Shown: positions 1 to 10,816, counted from the first letter of the stretch. The stretch is DNA of 64,000 bases from Amycolatopsis camponoti (GCF_902497555.1 NZ_CABVGP010000003.1:1550001-1614000), one strand, 5' to 3'. Notes: generated by a model from the letters alone, not told the origin. Translations and numbers: made by a program.

Positions 1-363
1 CTGCAGGCGGCCGGAGAAGCCCTGGCCGTAGAAGATGTTGTCGCCGAGCACGAGCGCCACGTCGTCGTCGCCGATGAAGTCCGCGCCGATCACGAAGGCC
101 TCGGCCAGTCCGTTCGGGCTGGGCTGCTCGGCGTAGGAGAACGAGACGCCGAACTGGTCGCCGTTGCCGAGCAGCTTGCGGAACATCGGCAGGTCGGCGG
201 GGGTGGAGATGACGAGGATCTCGCGGATCCCGGCCAGCATCAGCACCGAGATCGGGTAGTAGACCATCGGTTTGTCGTAGACCGGCAGCAGCTGCTTCGA
301 CACCGCCTGGGTGATCGGGTGCAGGCGCGTCCCGCTGCCTCCGGCCAGCACGATGCCCTTCAT
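1..363 (-). CDS. rfbA: Glucose-1-phosphate thymidylyltransferase, N-terminal part (cut by window edge)
   Basis: Catalyses dTTP plus glucose 1-phosphate to dTDP-glucose, the first step of dTDP-rhamnose and other deoxysugar synthesis; cytoplasmic. The 121 visible residues start [16 protein letters not shown], the nucleotidyltransferase signature loop, followed by [24 protein letters not shown] and [11 protein letters not shown], all hallmarks of RfbA/RmlA rather than of UTP-dependent GalU. The start is an ATG and the gene runs leftwards off the window, so about 170 C-terminal residues are missing. It is divergent from nothing close; the next gene lies on the same strand about 50 bases upstream. 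The family assignment is secure; whether it serves cell-wall rhamnose or a natural-product sugar cannot be told here. Confidence 0.95.
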   Translation of the reverse strand, partial: MKGIVLAGGSGTRLHPITQAVSKQLLPVYDKPMVYYPISVLMLAGIREILVISTPADLPMFRKLLGNGDQFGVSFSYAEQPSPNGLAEAFVIGADFIGDDDVALVLGDNIFYGQGFSGRLQ

Positions 364-414
364 GAACTGCCTCCTCGGATCCGGCGTCGGCCCCACCCTA
401 CGGGCCGGGCGGGA

Positions 415-1551
415 TCAGAAAGCCGGTCCCTTGCCGAAGTAGGCCTTGCAGCCGGTGTTGTACTCGGTGGCGATCTCGAGCACGTTCTTGCCGCCGTCGA
501 CCGGCAGCAGCGTCGAGGAGTAGTTCGGGCAGAAGTTGTTGTGGATGCCGGTGATGTGCACCGGCGCGGGCAGCTCGTACCAGTTGCCGCTGCCGAAGTT
601 GTCGTTCGCGAGCAGCACCTGGCCGTTCTTCGGCTGCGGCTGGCCCTTCGCGTTGGTGTAGATCTGCCCGACCATGACGATCCGGACGCCGTTCGGGCCG
701 CCGGGGAAGAGCGTGATCGTCTGCGCGTGCTGGAAGTAGTTGCCGTTCGCGGTGTCGACGCGCGTGCCGGGGTCGGTGGGGCTGCCCCAGTTGGCGCCGT
801 CGGGGGAGATCTTGAAGTACGGGTCGCAGTAGCGGTCGCGGAAGTTGCAGATCTCGTAGGCGAAGTAGTAGCGGCCGTCGGGCAGCCGGCGGATGATCGG
901 CATGCCGGGCCGGACCCGGTCCGGCGGGATGGCCAGGGTGAGCTGCTTGGTGCCCCAGTTCACGCCGTCGGTCGAGGCGACTCGGTTGAGGACCTGCGCG
1001 TACTTCGGTGCCTGCGTCTCGTCGGCGAAGTGGAGCCAGAGCGTGCCGCCGGCGTCGACGGTGAACTCGGGCTCCCAGATGCCGTCGATGTTGTGCGAGC
1101 GGGCGGCTTCGGACAGGAACCGCCACGAGCGGCCGCCGTCCGGGCTGGCCCAGACCTTGATCCCGACGCGCCGCTGCGCCCCGGCGTCCTGCCGGTAGGA
1201 GGCGGCCCAGAGCAGGGTGCCCGCGCGCAGGCGGCCGACGCGCTCCGGCAGTTCGTAGAGCGTGCCGCAGCACATGCCGTACCGACCGTCGGGATCGTGG
1301 ATGGCGCCGATCTGGTGGAAGGTCTCGCCCTCGTCGGTGCTTTCCAGGACGGGCGTGAACTTGCCACCGGCGTCTTCGCTGGTCAGCGCCGCGACGATGT
1401 TCCCGCGGCCGAAGATGGAGTGATCGAGCCGGACCAAGCGCGCGTACGAGCCGAGGCCGGGCAGGAGCTGCTTGCGCTCGGCGGCGCTCGCGGGGGTCAG
1501 TGTCGCGCAGATCACGGTGAGTGACAGCACGAAGGCGAGCAAACGGCGCAT
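415..1551 (-). CDS. Secreted sialidase-like (BNR/Asp-box) beta-propeller protein
   Basis: Protein of 378 residues with a clear signal peptide (MRRLL, then a hydrophobic stretch ending TPASAAE), so exported. At least four Asp-box motifs are visible: STDEGETF, SPDGGRSW, STDGVNW and SPDGANW, the pattern S-x-D-x-G-x-x-[WF] found on the blades of sialidase-type beta-propellers. I do not see the arginine triad needed to call it a true sialidase, and many actinobacterial members are annotated only as exo-alpha-sialidase-like. The ATG at 1551 is chosen because GAGAGG sits six bases upstream; an in-frame GTG at 1566 contains that ribosome site and is unlikely. It is divergent from the lipoprotein gene at 1698. 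Likely an extracellular carbohydrate-binding or glycosidase-like protein. Confidence 0.75.
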   Translation of the reverse strand: MRRLLAFVLSLTVICATLTPASAAERKQLLPGLGSYARLVRLDHSIFGRGNIVAALTSEDAGGKFTPVLESTDEGETFHQIGAIHDPDGRYGMCCGTLYELPERVGRLRAGTLLWAASYRQDAGAQRRVGIKVWASPDGGRSWRFLSEAARSHNIDGIWEPEFTVDAGGTLWLHFADETQAPKYAQVLNRVASTDGVNWGTKQLTLAIPPDRVRPGMPIIRRLPDGRYYFAYEICNFRDRYCDPYFKISPDGANWGSPTDPGTRVDTANGNYFQHAQTITLFPGGPNGVRIVMVGQIYTNAKGQPQPKNGQVLLANDNFGSGNWYELPAPVHITGIHNNFCPNYSSTLLPVDGGKNVLEIATEYNTGCKAYFGKGPAF

Positions 1552-1697
1552 TCTGAGCCTCTCCACGCGGTGACCGCGCGATTACAGCACGCGAATGGGG
1601 TCCTTCGTGGACAGTCACACGGGGCATTCGCGCGTTCGAGGGGTTTGCTGTGCGCTTTCGGGTGACCGGTAACGTGGAGTGGCTGCGAGGGGGAGCG

Positions 1698-2354
1698 ATG
1701 AAATTTCGGTTGTCCGGTCTTCTGGTCCTGGTCCTGCTGGCCGGGTGCGAGCCGTCGACGGGTTTCGGGACGATCGTGTCGTCCACGCCGGTCGTCCCCG
1801 CGCCCACGACGTCCGCGGCCCCGGTGCTGAAGGACGTGCCGACGGAGACGCACACGGGCAGGGGCGAGGGCGAGTTCGCGACGTCGTGGCCGGCGGACCA
1901 GCTGGGCTTCTTCACGTTCGACTGCCCGAAGTGCTCGGCGAACGTGATCATCGACACCGACGGCGGCGAGTACGGCCTGGTCAACGCGATCGGCAAGTAC
2001 AAGGGCACCACGTGGCTGAACACGAACCCCGACCGCCCGACGACCAAGGTGACCGTCCACGCGAACGCCCAGTGGACGGCGACGATCGCGGACTACCGAA
2101 GCCTGCCGGTGGCCGCCCCGGGCGCGACGGCCTCAGGCAAGGGCGACGCGGTGTTCCGGGTCCCGGAAGGCGTCAAGTCGATCGCGTTCACGGCGAAGAC
2201 GCGCGGCAACGTGGCCCTGTGGGTCCATTCGGAGAAGGTCCGCGACCTGCTGGTGAACGCGATCGGCGACCAGTCGAAGACGGTGGAGGTAGCGGGACCG
2301 GCGTACCTGAGGGTGGACGGCTACGAAGCGAGCTGGACGATCACACCGTCCTGA
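1698..2354 (+). CDS. Putative lipoprotein of unknown function
   Basis: Protein of 218 residues starting MKFRLSGLLVLVLLAGCEPS. The short n-region, hydrophobic core and LLAGC lipobox indicate lipidation at the cysteine and anchoring to the outer face of the membrane. The rest is a Ser/Thr/Pro-rich linker followed by a beta-rich domain with a CPKC pair (FDCPKCSANVIIDTDGGEYGL), which could bind metal or form a disulfide. I do not recognise a named family. The start is the ATG at 1698, preceded by GAGGGGG; an upstream in-frame ATG at 1650 would spoil the signal peptide. A small hairpin (2364-2380) follows the stop. Confidence 0.75.
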   Translation: MKFRLSGLLVLVLLAGCEPSTGFGTIVSSTPVVPAPTTSAAPVLKDVPTETHTGRGEGEFATSWPADQLGFFTFDCPKCSANVIIDTDGGEYGLVNAIGKYKGTTWLNTNPDRPTTKVTVHANAQWTATIADYRSLPVAAPGATASGKGDAVFRVPEGVKSIAFTAKTRGNVALWVHSEKVRDLLVNAIGDQSKTVEVAGPAYLRVDGYEASWTITPS

Positions 2355-2363
2355 GCGGCGGGA

Positions 2364-2380
2364 ACCCACTGCAAGTGGGT
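2364..2380 (+). terminator. Short hairpin downstream of lipoprotein gene
   Basis: A seven-base perfect stem (ACCCACT / AGTGGGT) with a GCA loop lies ten bases after the stop codon. No T-run follows, so it is only a weak candidate terminator, between two converging genes. Confidence 0.35.
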
Positions 2381-2417
2381 GGCCCCCCCAGCCCGATCAC
2401 GCCGGGTCGAGGCCGCT

Positions 2418-2891
2418 TCACCCGAGCATCGCCCGGAGAGCGTCGGCGTCGCCGGCGAGCGCGGCAGGATCGATCCGAGCTTCGTCGCCACTCAGCGGCA
2501 GCAGTGGAAAAGGTCGCCCTGGGGCAGGATCCTCGACGAAACGCGGCAGCAGGTGCGTGTGGAGGTGCGGAACGGAGTTCCCCAAGGTCTCGTAGTTCAT
2601 CTTGAGCGGCCGGTAGAACGTGGCGAGCGCCTTCGCCACGGTCAGCGTCGCCTTCCAGTAGGACTGCGCCTCCGGCTCGCTCAGCTCGAACGGCTCGACG
2701 ACGTGCCGACCACGCCAGATGACCAGCGTGTACCCGCGCTGGATGTCGGCTCGCTGGAGTACGGCGTCGACGTCGGCGGTGCTGAAGATGCGGATCCCGT
2801 AGGTGTCTTCGTCCAAGCGCTCCGACTGGCACATCGGACAGGCTCGGCCGCTGATCCGGCCGGCCCAGTCGCTCGGCCACGCACTCTTCAT
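2418..2891 (-). CDS. HIT family protein (histidine-triad nucleotide hydrolase/transferase)
   Basis: Protein of 157 residues. The catalytic motif HLHTHLLPR (H-x-H-x-H-x-x) is at the expected C-terminal position, preceded by the conserved NYETLGNSVPH. This marks the histidine triad superfamily, which hydrolyses or transfers nucleoside monophosphates from dinucleotides or nucleotide conjugates. An N-terminal CPMC pair may be half of a zinc site, as in some HIT subfamilies. The ATG at 2891 starts the conserved part; an in-frame start at 2954 would add a 21-residue low-complexity extension and is judged less likely. The substrate is not predictable from sequence. It is on the same strand as, and downstream of, yajQ. 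Confidence 0.85.
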   Translation of the reverse strand: MKSAWPSDWAGRISGRACPMCQSERLDEDTYGIRIFSTADVDAVLQRADIQRGYTLVIWRGRHVVEPFELSEPEAQSYWKATLTVAKALATFYRPLKMNYETLGNSVPHLHTHLLPRFVEDPAPGRPFPLLPLSGDEARIDPAALAGDADALRAMLG

Positions 2892-2989
2892 GGCTGAATT
2901 CCGCTTTCGTGCCGCCTCGGCCGGGACTCCGCGCCCGGGTTGGCCTACGGGCATCCGAAACCAGATACCCGCAGGTCAACGAGGGTGAA

Positions 2990-3481
2990 TCACCGGTAGT
3001 TCGTGAACTGCAGCGCGATCTCGAAGTCCTTGCCCTTCAGCAAGGCGATGACCTCCTGCAGCTGGTCCTTCTTCTTGCCGGACACCCGCAGCTGGTCGCC
3101 CTGGATCTGGGCCTGCACGCCCTTGGGGCCCTCGTCGCGGACGAACTTCGCGATCTGCTTCGCCTTGTCCGAAGCGATGCCCTGGAGGATCTTGCCCGAG
3201 ATCTTGTAGATCTTGCCGGACAGCGCCGGCTCGTCGGCCTCGAAGGCCTTCAGGGAGATGCTGCGCTTGATCAGCTTCTCCTTGAACACCTCGATCGCGG
3301 CCAGGGCGCGCTCCTCGGTCTCGGACTCGACCGTGATCGCTTCCTCGCCCGCCCAGCTGATCGTCGTGCCGGTGCCGCGGAAGTCGAAGCGCGTGCCGAG
3401 CTCCTTGCCTGCCTGGTTCAGCGCGTTGTCCACCTCCTGGCGGTCGACCTTGCTCACGACGTCGAAAGAGGGATCCGCCAC
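2990..3481 (-). CDS. yajQ: YajQ family cyclic di-GMP/nucleotide-binding protein
   Basis: Protein of 163 residues, full length for the YajQ (DUF520) family. It opens [24 protein letters not shown] and carries the family blocks [14 protein letters not shown]-like region and [29 protein letters not shown]. Family members bind nucleotides, and in some bacteria bind cyclic di-GMP and act as transcription co-factors; they are cytoplasmic. The start is a GTG at 3481. Its presence in the same window as a GGDEF-EAL protein is suggestive only. Function in this organism is inference from the family. Confidence 0.92.
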   Translation of the reverse strand: MADPSFDVVSKVDRQEVDNALNQAGKELGTRFDFRGTGTTISWAGEEAITVESETEERALAAIEVFKEKLIKRSISLKAFEADEPALSGKIYKISGKILQGIASDKAKQIAKFVRDEGPKGVQAQIQGDQLRVSGKKKDQLQEVIALLKGKDFEIALQFTNYR

Positions 3482-3599
3482 GTGTCCTCACACCTCGTAC
3501 TCGCTTGTCAGGGGCCACCCAGCCTAGCCCCGGGTATCCCGGTTGACCCCCGCCGGGAGCCCTTGGGTAAACTTCTCCCCGGCCGGTACGCCCGGTCAT

Positions 3600-3682
3600 G
3601 GCGGGTTACCCGAGTGGCCAAAGGGGACTGGCTGTAAACCAGTTGGCTTACGCCTACGGGGGTTCGAATCCCTCACCCGCCA
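3600..3682 (+). tRNA. tRNA-Tyr (GTA)
   Basis: An 83-base class II tRNA. The acceptor stem GGCGGGT pairs with ACCCGCC, discriminator A, no encoded CCA directly after (CACA follows). The anticodon stem ACTGG/CCAGT encloses the loop CTGTAAA with anticodon GTA. The long variable arm and the T-arm GGGGGTTCGAATCCCTC fit tRNA-Tyr. Confidence 0.95.
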
Positions 3683-3692
3683 CAGGTCAGAG

Positions 3693-3722
3693 GCTCCGCG
3701 ATCTCGTAAGAGGTCGCGGAGC
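3693..3722 (+). terminator. Terminator of tRNA-Tyr
   Basis: A 13-base stem with one G-T pair (GCTCCGCGATCTC / GAGGTCGCGGAGC), a GTAA loop, and TTTT directly after. It begins ten bases after the tRNA, so it is very likely the intrinsic terminator of that transcript. Confidence 0.8.
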
Positions 3723-4037
3723 TTTTGCGTTACCCGGGATCGGTTGCCGCGCGAGCAGCCGGTCGACGACGGCGAATTGTCGACCTGATTCACTCGATAG
3801 GCTTACCTTTTAATGGTGGTCATCCGGTAACACGGCCGCCATGCCACCGGTTGCCGTTTTTCGGACGGGCCGGGGTGAAACAACTGCCGCCCGTCGAGCG
3901 ATTACTGATCTCGTACACGGTGCGGGTCCGGGAGACTGTCGCGTTCGGAAACGAACGAATCGAGCCGGTGGCTTGGCGCGGCTCGATGTTGTCCGAAATG
4001 CTCGTCCGCAGAGTCGACGTAACCTGCGAGGTCTCCG
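3723..4037. other. Intergenic region upstream of the FHA/kinase cassette
   Basis: No convincing gene. The composition is locally less GC-rich (around 3785-3815). An 8-base inverted repeat, ATCGAGCC / GGCTCGAT, with a 13-base loop lies at 3959-3987, about 50 bases ahead of the first FHA gene; it could be an operator or a leader hairpin. No clear -35/-10 pair was identified. Confidence 0.5.
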
Positions 4038-4835
4038 GTGTTGATGCTGATCATGGTGATCGTCGCCGTTGTCGGCGCGGTCGCTTGGTGGAAGAAGAAG
4101 GGTCGCTACGACGGCCCGGGAATGGCCCGGCGGATGTTCCGCGACGCATTGAGCTGGCTCCGCGTCGCCGCTGCGCGCGAGGACCGGGAATTCGTCGAAC
4201 AGCGCCAGTGCCTGCTGCGCCGCATCGGCGAGACCGTGGCCGGGTTCGCCGAGACGCGTGCGCCCGGCGCGCTGTGGCTGGCCATCGAGATCAACCCCGA
4301 GGACCACGGCCTCCTCGGCGTCAACCTCGTCACGGACGAGGAGGACCTCGCCTTGGTACTGCCGGAGATTCTGCGACGTCGCGGACGATCGCCACAGGTC
4401 AAGGCCCGGATCCGGGAGTGCCGGTCGGAGCCGTCCGCGATCCGGGGCAACCCGCGGATCGCGCTGACCACCGGCCCGGCCCGCACCAGGCTGTTCGAAG
4501 ACGACGCTCCCACCGCGGTCCCCGCGCCCGGCCGCGCGCGGCTGGTCGTCATCGGCCGGACCGGGGAAACCGTGCGCATCCCGGCGGCCGGCGGCGTCAT
4601 CGGCCGTGACGTCGAGAAGTGCGAAGTGGTCGTCGAATCTCCCACCGTGTCGCGCCGGCACGCGCGAATCCGGCCACGTGCGGGCGGCGACTGCTTCCTC
4701 GTCGAGGACCTCGCCAGCGCGAACGGAATGTCCATCAATTCGCGCCCGACCGAAGCCGGAATTCTCCGTGACGGAGACATCCTCGGCCTCGGACGGAAAC
4801 TCCGGTTGCGGCTCGAGGTGGTCGCCGATGAGTAA
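4038..4835 (+). CDS. Membrane-anchored FHA-domain protein
   Basis: Protein of 265 residues. The first about 17 residues (MLMLIMVIVAVVGAVAWW) form one membrane segment, followed by KKK, so the bulk is cytoplasmic. A middle region (about 30-150) of unknown fold follows, then a C-terminal FHA domain from about residue 168. The FHA landmarks are present: IGRD, VSRRHARI and ANGMSIN, which are the phosphothreonine-contacting Arg, Ser and Asn positions. FHA domains bind phosphothreonine peptides, commonly on or near Ser/Thr kinases, and a kinase-containing gene lies two genes downstream. GAGG at 4028-4031 favours the GTG start at 4038; ATG at 4044 is an alternative. Its end overlaps the next gene by eight bases. 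Confidence 0.85.
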   Translation: MLMLIMVIVAVVGAVAWWKKKGRYDGPGMARRMFRDALSWLRVAAAREDREFVEQRQCLLRRIGETVAGFAETRAPGALWLAIEINPEDHGLLGVNLVTDEEDLALVLPEILRRRGRSPQVKARIRECRSEPSAIRGNPRIALTTGPARTRLFEDDAPTAVPAPGRARLVVIGRTGETVRIPAAGGVIGRDVEKCEVVVESPTVSRRHARIRPRAGGDCFLVEDLASANGMSINSRPTEAGILRDGDILGLGRKLRLRLEVVADE

Positions 4836-5685
4836 GCCCGCCGGTGCCATGATCGATCCCGGCCGCCTTTTCGCCCCCGGCCGTGATGAGTGCGCCCTCA
4901 CGATTTGGCGCGCCGATGCCTGCGTCAAAGCCGTGCGTATCCGCCGGGGTGCGTCCGTGCTCGTCGGCCGCGGGGAAAACCTGGCCACCGAACGAATCGA
5001 AACCGGGCGCCACCACGTGACCATTCCCGCGACCGAACCGTGGATCTCGCGGCGCCACCTGCTCGTCCACCACACTGGCCGGGGCGTCCGCCTGGCGGTG
5101 CTCGAAGGCGTGCCGAACCCGGGACGGATCCGCTACTGGGGCGAGCTGGACTGGCGGCGCGTCGCGAGCGGGCAAGCGTGGGAGGCGCGGGACGGCCTCA
5201 TCGCGTTCCGGCTCACCGATCGCCCCGACGACTGGGTGATCACGCTCACGGCCGACCTCACCGAGGAAGACCGGGAGCGCTCGTCCGCCGAGCAGACCGG
5301 CCCGGTCACCGAGCGGGCGACGCAAAACGTGATCGAGGTGACACCGCCCCAGCGGGACGCGATCGTGGCGGCGCTGATCGACGCCGTCCGCTGGCCACCG
5401 CCCGCGGGGTCGAGCCGGATCCGCGGCTGGACGGAGCTCCCCACGGGCGACGCCCACCGCATGGCCTACAAGCGGCTCGTGGGCGCGGCGGACACCGACC
5501 CCGACTTCCCCTGGCAGGACCGAGGCCGGCGCGGGGTCGACCCGGTTCTCCTGCAGCTGCTGATCGAGTCCGAAGCCATCACCTACGCCTCCGTCCAGCG
5601 GGCCCATCCCTGGCGGCCCGGCTCACCCGAGGGGCTCATCCCCGCCCGCCGGGCCGCCGACACGGAACGAGGAGAGCAGTCATGA
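4828..5685 (+). CDS. FHA-like domain protein, second gene of the cassette
   Basis: Protein of 285 residues without a signal peptide or membrane segment. Residues about 20-125 look like a divergent FHA fold: VGRGENL near the first conserved Arg, then WISRRHLLVHH with the Ser-x-x-His landmark, and a weaker Asn position in EGVPNPGRI. The C-terminal half (from about PPQRDAIVAALIDAVRW) is an alpha-helical region I do not recognise; it contains PWQDRGRRGVDPVLLQLLIES and resembles a small helical effector or DNA-binding-type fold only in a general way. The start ATG lies inside the end of the upstream gene and the stop overlaps the start of the kinase gene (ATGA), so translation is coupled on both sides. 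Expected to read phosphorylation by the kinase; this is inference. Confidence 0.75.
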   Translation: MSKPAGAMIDPGRLFAPGRDECALTIWRADACVKAVRIRRGASVLVGRGENLATERIETGRHHVTIPATEPWISRRHLLVHHTGRGVRLAVLEGVPNPGRIRYWGELDWRRVASGQAWEARDGLIAFRLTDRPDDWVITLTADLTEEDRERSSAEQTGPVTERATQNVIEVTPPQRDAIVAALIDAVRWPPPAGSSRIRGWTELPTGDAHRMAYKRLVGAADTDPDFPWQDRGRRGVDPVLLQLLIESEAITYASVQRAHPWRPGSPEGLIPARRAADTERGEQS

Positions 5686-8246
5686 CGTCTCCAGCGCAGG
5701 AATCGTCGCCGGACGCGCTGGCCACCCGGCGGCCGGGGTGGCCGCTGTGGCCGGTCTGGATGCTGGGCAACGGTTTCGCCTGGCTGGGCGGTGCGTCCTG
5801 GCGGGCGCTCGACGACCGCCACGAACGCTCCTCGTACCAGGTGTCGGGCTTCTTCGTGCTGCTCAACGGCTTCATCGCGTGGGGCCTGGCCACCTTCGCC
5901 GCGGTCGGCATGGAACTGACGCAGAGCTTCGGCGCGGCTGCTCCGTTCGTCGCGGTCTGGGGTCTGTTCGTGATCGGCTTCGACCGGGCGATCTGCGCGG
6001 TGGTGTTCGATCCGGCGAGACGGACCGCGGCACGGCGCAGCTACCTCGCCAGGGCCATCTGCGCGGGCCTGCTCGGGTTCATGATCTCCGAGATGGGCGC
6101 GCTGGCCATCTTCGAGGACGACATCAACCGGACGATGAACGACAGCATCGCCGCGCAGGTCGAGGCCTCGCGGAAGCTGATCGTCGGGGCGGACGGCCAG
6201 CCGACCGACCGGGCGCAGCAGCTCGCGAAACTCCGGGCCGATCGTGCGAAGCTCGACACCGACGTCGCGAACGCGACCACCGCGGCCAAGCAAGCCGGTC
6301 TGGTGGCCGTGTGCGAGAGGCAGCCGGCGGGGTGCCCGCCGGACCTCGTCAAGTCGGGTCAGATCAGCGGCCGGGGCGGCGACGGCGGGCTGACGCGGCA
6401 GCGGGACGCGGACGCGGCCAAGGCACAGGCCGAGCTCACGCGGGCCACCACCGCGCAGACGAACGACGGACCCAAGCTGGACAGCCAGATCACCGCGCTC
6501 GACCAGGCCGTCCAGGCCGACCTGGGAAAGGCGGACGCGCTGGCCAAAGCCGAAGACGGCCTCGCGGCGCGGTGGCACGCGTTGCTGAAGTTCGCCTTCT
6601 CCGACGGCTGGGCGCTGGGCTTCCACATCATGCTGACGGTCTTCTTCATCCTGCTGGACCTCGTGCCGCTGTTCATCAAGATCGGCCGAGGGCGGACGCG
6701 TTACGACAGCACGGTGGTGCACGCCCGCAACCGCCACATCAAGGAGCTCGAATTCCGCGGTGAGGAGCACGCGAAGCAGCAGCGGGCACGGCTCGACCGC
6801 GTGACGTTGGAGGCCGATCTCGAGGGTGACGTCGCCAAGCTCCAGGCGCAGACCACCCGCAAGATCGAGGAAGAACGGCAACGGGTTCGCCTCGAGCGTG
6901 AGCTGGCGAAGCTGGCCCGGGAACCGGTCGAGGAGGAGACGTCGGAGGAGGAGCCGGCCGAAGACGACGCGGTCGAGCCCGACGGACCCGCTCCCGCCGA
7001 AGCGGAGGACGCCGGGGCCGGAGAGCCGCAGCCCTACGACACCGTGAAGATCCCGCACAACTGGGACATGGAGGACCGCGAACTGCTCGGCCGGGTGTTC
7101 GGTGGGCAGTACCAGGCGATCGAACCGCTGAACAGCGCCGACGCCGGTGGGTTCGGCCGGGTGCTGCGCGGCCGGGAGGTGGACACCGACCGGGAAGTCG
7201 CGATCAAGGCCGTCCGCGACGAGGCCGCCACCAAGCGGCGGTTGTTCAGGACCGCGCGACGCCGGATGTGGCAGCGGGAGGTCGAAGCGGCCCGGCGGCT
7301 GCAGCACAGCAACATCGGCGAGATCCTGAACTCGGGCGTCGATCGCCAATGGCTGTGGACGGCCTCGCCGCTCTACACGCCGGGAAGCCTGGTCAACTGG
7401 ATCGCGAACGCCACCGCCCGAGGCAGGATCGGCTACACGCTGGGACGCACGGCCGAGTACATCGGTCAGCTCGCCGACGCGCTCGAGTACGCGCACAGCA
7501 ACAACGTCAGCCACGGTGACATCAAGCCGACCAACGCCGTGCTGGACGGACCGCTGCTGGTCCTCGTGGACTGGGGTTTCGCCCGCGTGTTCTCCGCGGC
7601 GGACCGGAACGAAGTAAGCAGCGCCGGCGGTGGAACCCCGAACTACACGGCTCCCGAAGCGTTGCTGGGAGACAAGGACGACCCCGAACTGGGTGACCTG
7701 TATTCGATCGGCGCCACCTGGTACTACCTGCTGACCGGTCAGGCTCCCCACCAGGAGGCCGGCCGGCTCGCCGACAAGCGGGAACAGGCCCGGCGCATCC
7801 GATCCGGGGAAACGACGTACACCCCGCTCGACCAGCTCCTGCCGAACATCCCGCGGGACGTCGCGGGGCTGGTGCACACGCTGCTGTCGCCGGAGCCGGC
7901 CGCTCGGGTGGTCGGCCAGGCCGATGTTCGTCCGGCGACCGGGCTGAAGCAGGCGGTCAAGGCGGTGGCCCGGGAGATCGACAACTCCGGGCAGGCGGAG
8001 CTGGTCGTCGGGGCCACGGCAGTCCGGCTCGACCGGCCGGCCGCGGCGCGACCGGCGTCGACCGAACTGGAGTCGGGGATCATCTCGGTCGACGTCCCGA
8101 CGCAGGCGCTGTCCGGTTCGTCGGCGCCTTCGATCGTGACCGACGACGAACCGACGGTGACCCTGCGGGCCTACAACGGCCGCAACGGGGAACGCACCAT
8201 CCGGACGACGCTGCCCGAGACCGAGTTCGACGAAGACGAGCACTGA
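5682..8246 (+). CDS. DUF4407-like membrane protein fused to a Ser/Thr protein kinase
   Basis: Protein of 854 residues with an uncommon order. Residues about 45-150 hold three membrane segments resembling the DUF4407 family. A long charged, coiled-coil-like region follows, containing CERQPAGCPPD. A fourth membrane segment is at about 309-334 (WALGFHIMLTVFFILLDLVPLF). Then come a second coiled coil, an acidic linker, and a Hanks-type kinase from about 466 to 780. Kinase motifs: glycine loop AGGFGRV, VAIK with Lys509, HGDIKPTN with Asp613 (Gly in place of the usual Arg of HRD), DWG at 630-632 in place of DFG, and APE at 657-659. ATP and Mg residues are thus kept and activity is likely, with atypical regulation. 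RBS GGAGAG; the start overlaps the upstream stop. The C-terminal tail is Thr-rich and may be autophosphorylated. Confidence 0.85.
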   Translation: MTSPAQESSPDALATRRPGWPLWPVWMLGNGFAWLGGASWRALDDRHERSSYQVSGFFVLLNGFIAWGLATFAAVGMELTQSFGAAAPFVAVWGLFVIGFDRAICAVVFDPARRTAARRSYLARAICAGLLGFMISEMGALAIFEDDINRTMNDSIAAQVEASRKLIVGADGQPTDRAQQLAKLRADRAKLDTDVANATTAAKQAGLVAVCERQPAGCPPDLVKSGQISGRGGDGGLTRQRDADAAKAQAELTRATTAQTNDGPKLDSQITALDQAVQADLGKADALAKAEDGLAARWHALLKFAFSDGWALGFHIMLTVFFILLDLVPLFIKIGRGRTRYDSTVVHARNRHIKELEFRGEEHAKQQRARLDRVTLEADLEGDVAKLQAQTTRKIEEERQRVRLERELAKLAREPVEEETSEEEPAEDDAVEPDGPAPAEAEDAGAGEPQPYDTVKIPHNWDMEDRELLGRVFGGQYQAIEPLNSADAGGFGRVLRGREVDTDREVAIKAVRDEAATKRRLFRTARRRMWQREVEAARRLQHSNIGEILNSGVDRQWLWTASPLYTPGSLVNWIANATARGRIGYTLGRTAEYIGQLADALEYAHSNNVSHGDIKPTNAVLDGPLLVLVDWGFARVFSAADRNEVSSAGGGTPNYTAPEALLGDKDDPELGDLYSIGATWYYLLTGQAPHQEAGRLADKREQARRIRSGETTYTPLDQLLPNIPRDVAGLVHTLLSPEPAARVVGQADVRPATGLKQAVKAVAREIDNSGQAELVVGATAVRLDRPAAARPASTELESGIISVDVPTQALSGSSAPSIVTDDEPTVTLRAYNGRNGERTIRTTLPETEFDEDEH

Positions 8247-8254
8247 GCATGAGA

Positions 8255-8294
8255 AACGGCCGGTTTCCCTTGGGGGAGAGGGAAACCGGCCGTT
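8255..8294. terminator. Bidirectional terminator between kinase gene and lon
   Basis: A perfect 15-base inverted repeat (AACGGCCGGTTTCCC and its complement) with a ten-base purine-rich loop lies between two converging genes. It can terminate both transcripts. Confidence 0.8.
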
Positions 8295-8313
8295 CAGGTG
8301 GCGGCGTTCGGGG

Positions 8314-10716
<2,403 letters not shown>

Positions 10717-10732
10717 GTGCACTCCTCGTGTA

Positions 10733-10753
10733 GTTGAGTCTGCCTAGCTCAAC
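10733..10753. promoter_or_regulatory. HAIR-like operator (HspR binding site) upstream of lon
   Basis: The sequence reads GTTGAGT-N7-GCTCAAC. The known HspR-associated inverted repeat is CTTGAGT-N7-ACTCAAG, so 11 of 14 defined positions match with identical spacing. It is centred about 27 bases ahead of the lon start. Control of lon by HspR is described in Streptomyces; use here is inference. Confidence 0.7.
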
Positions 10754-10816
10754 TCTCCGAAGGGTGTGTTTGTTTCCGATGGTGCGTTCGCCCACAGCGA
10801 TCAGGAAAACCGCAGG

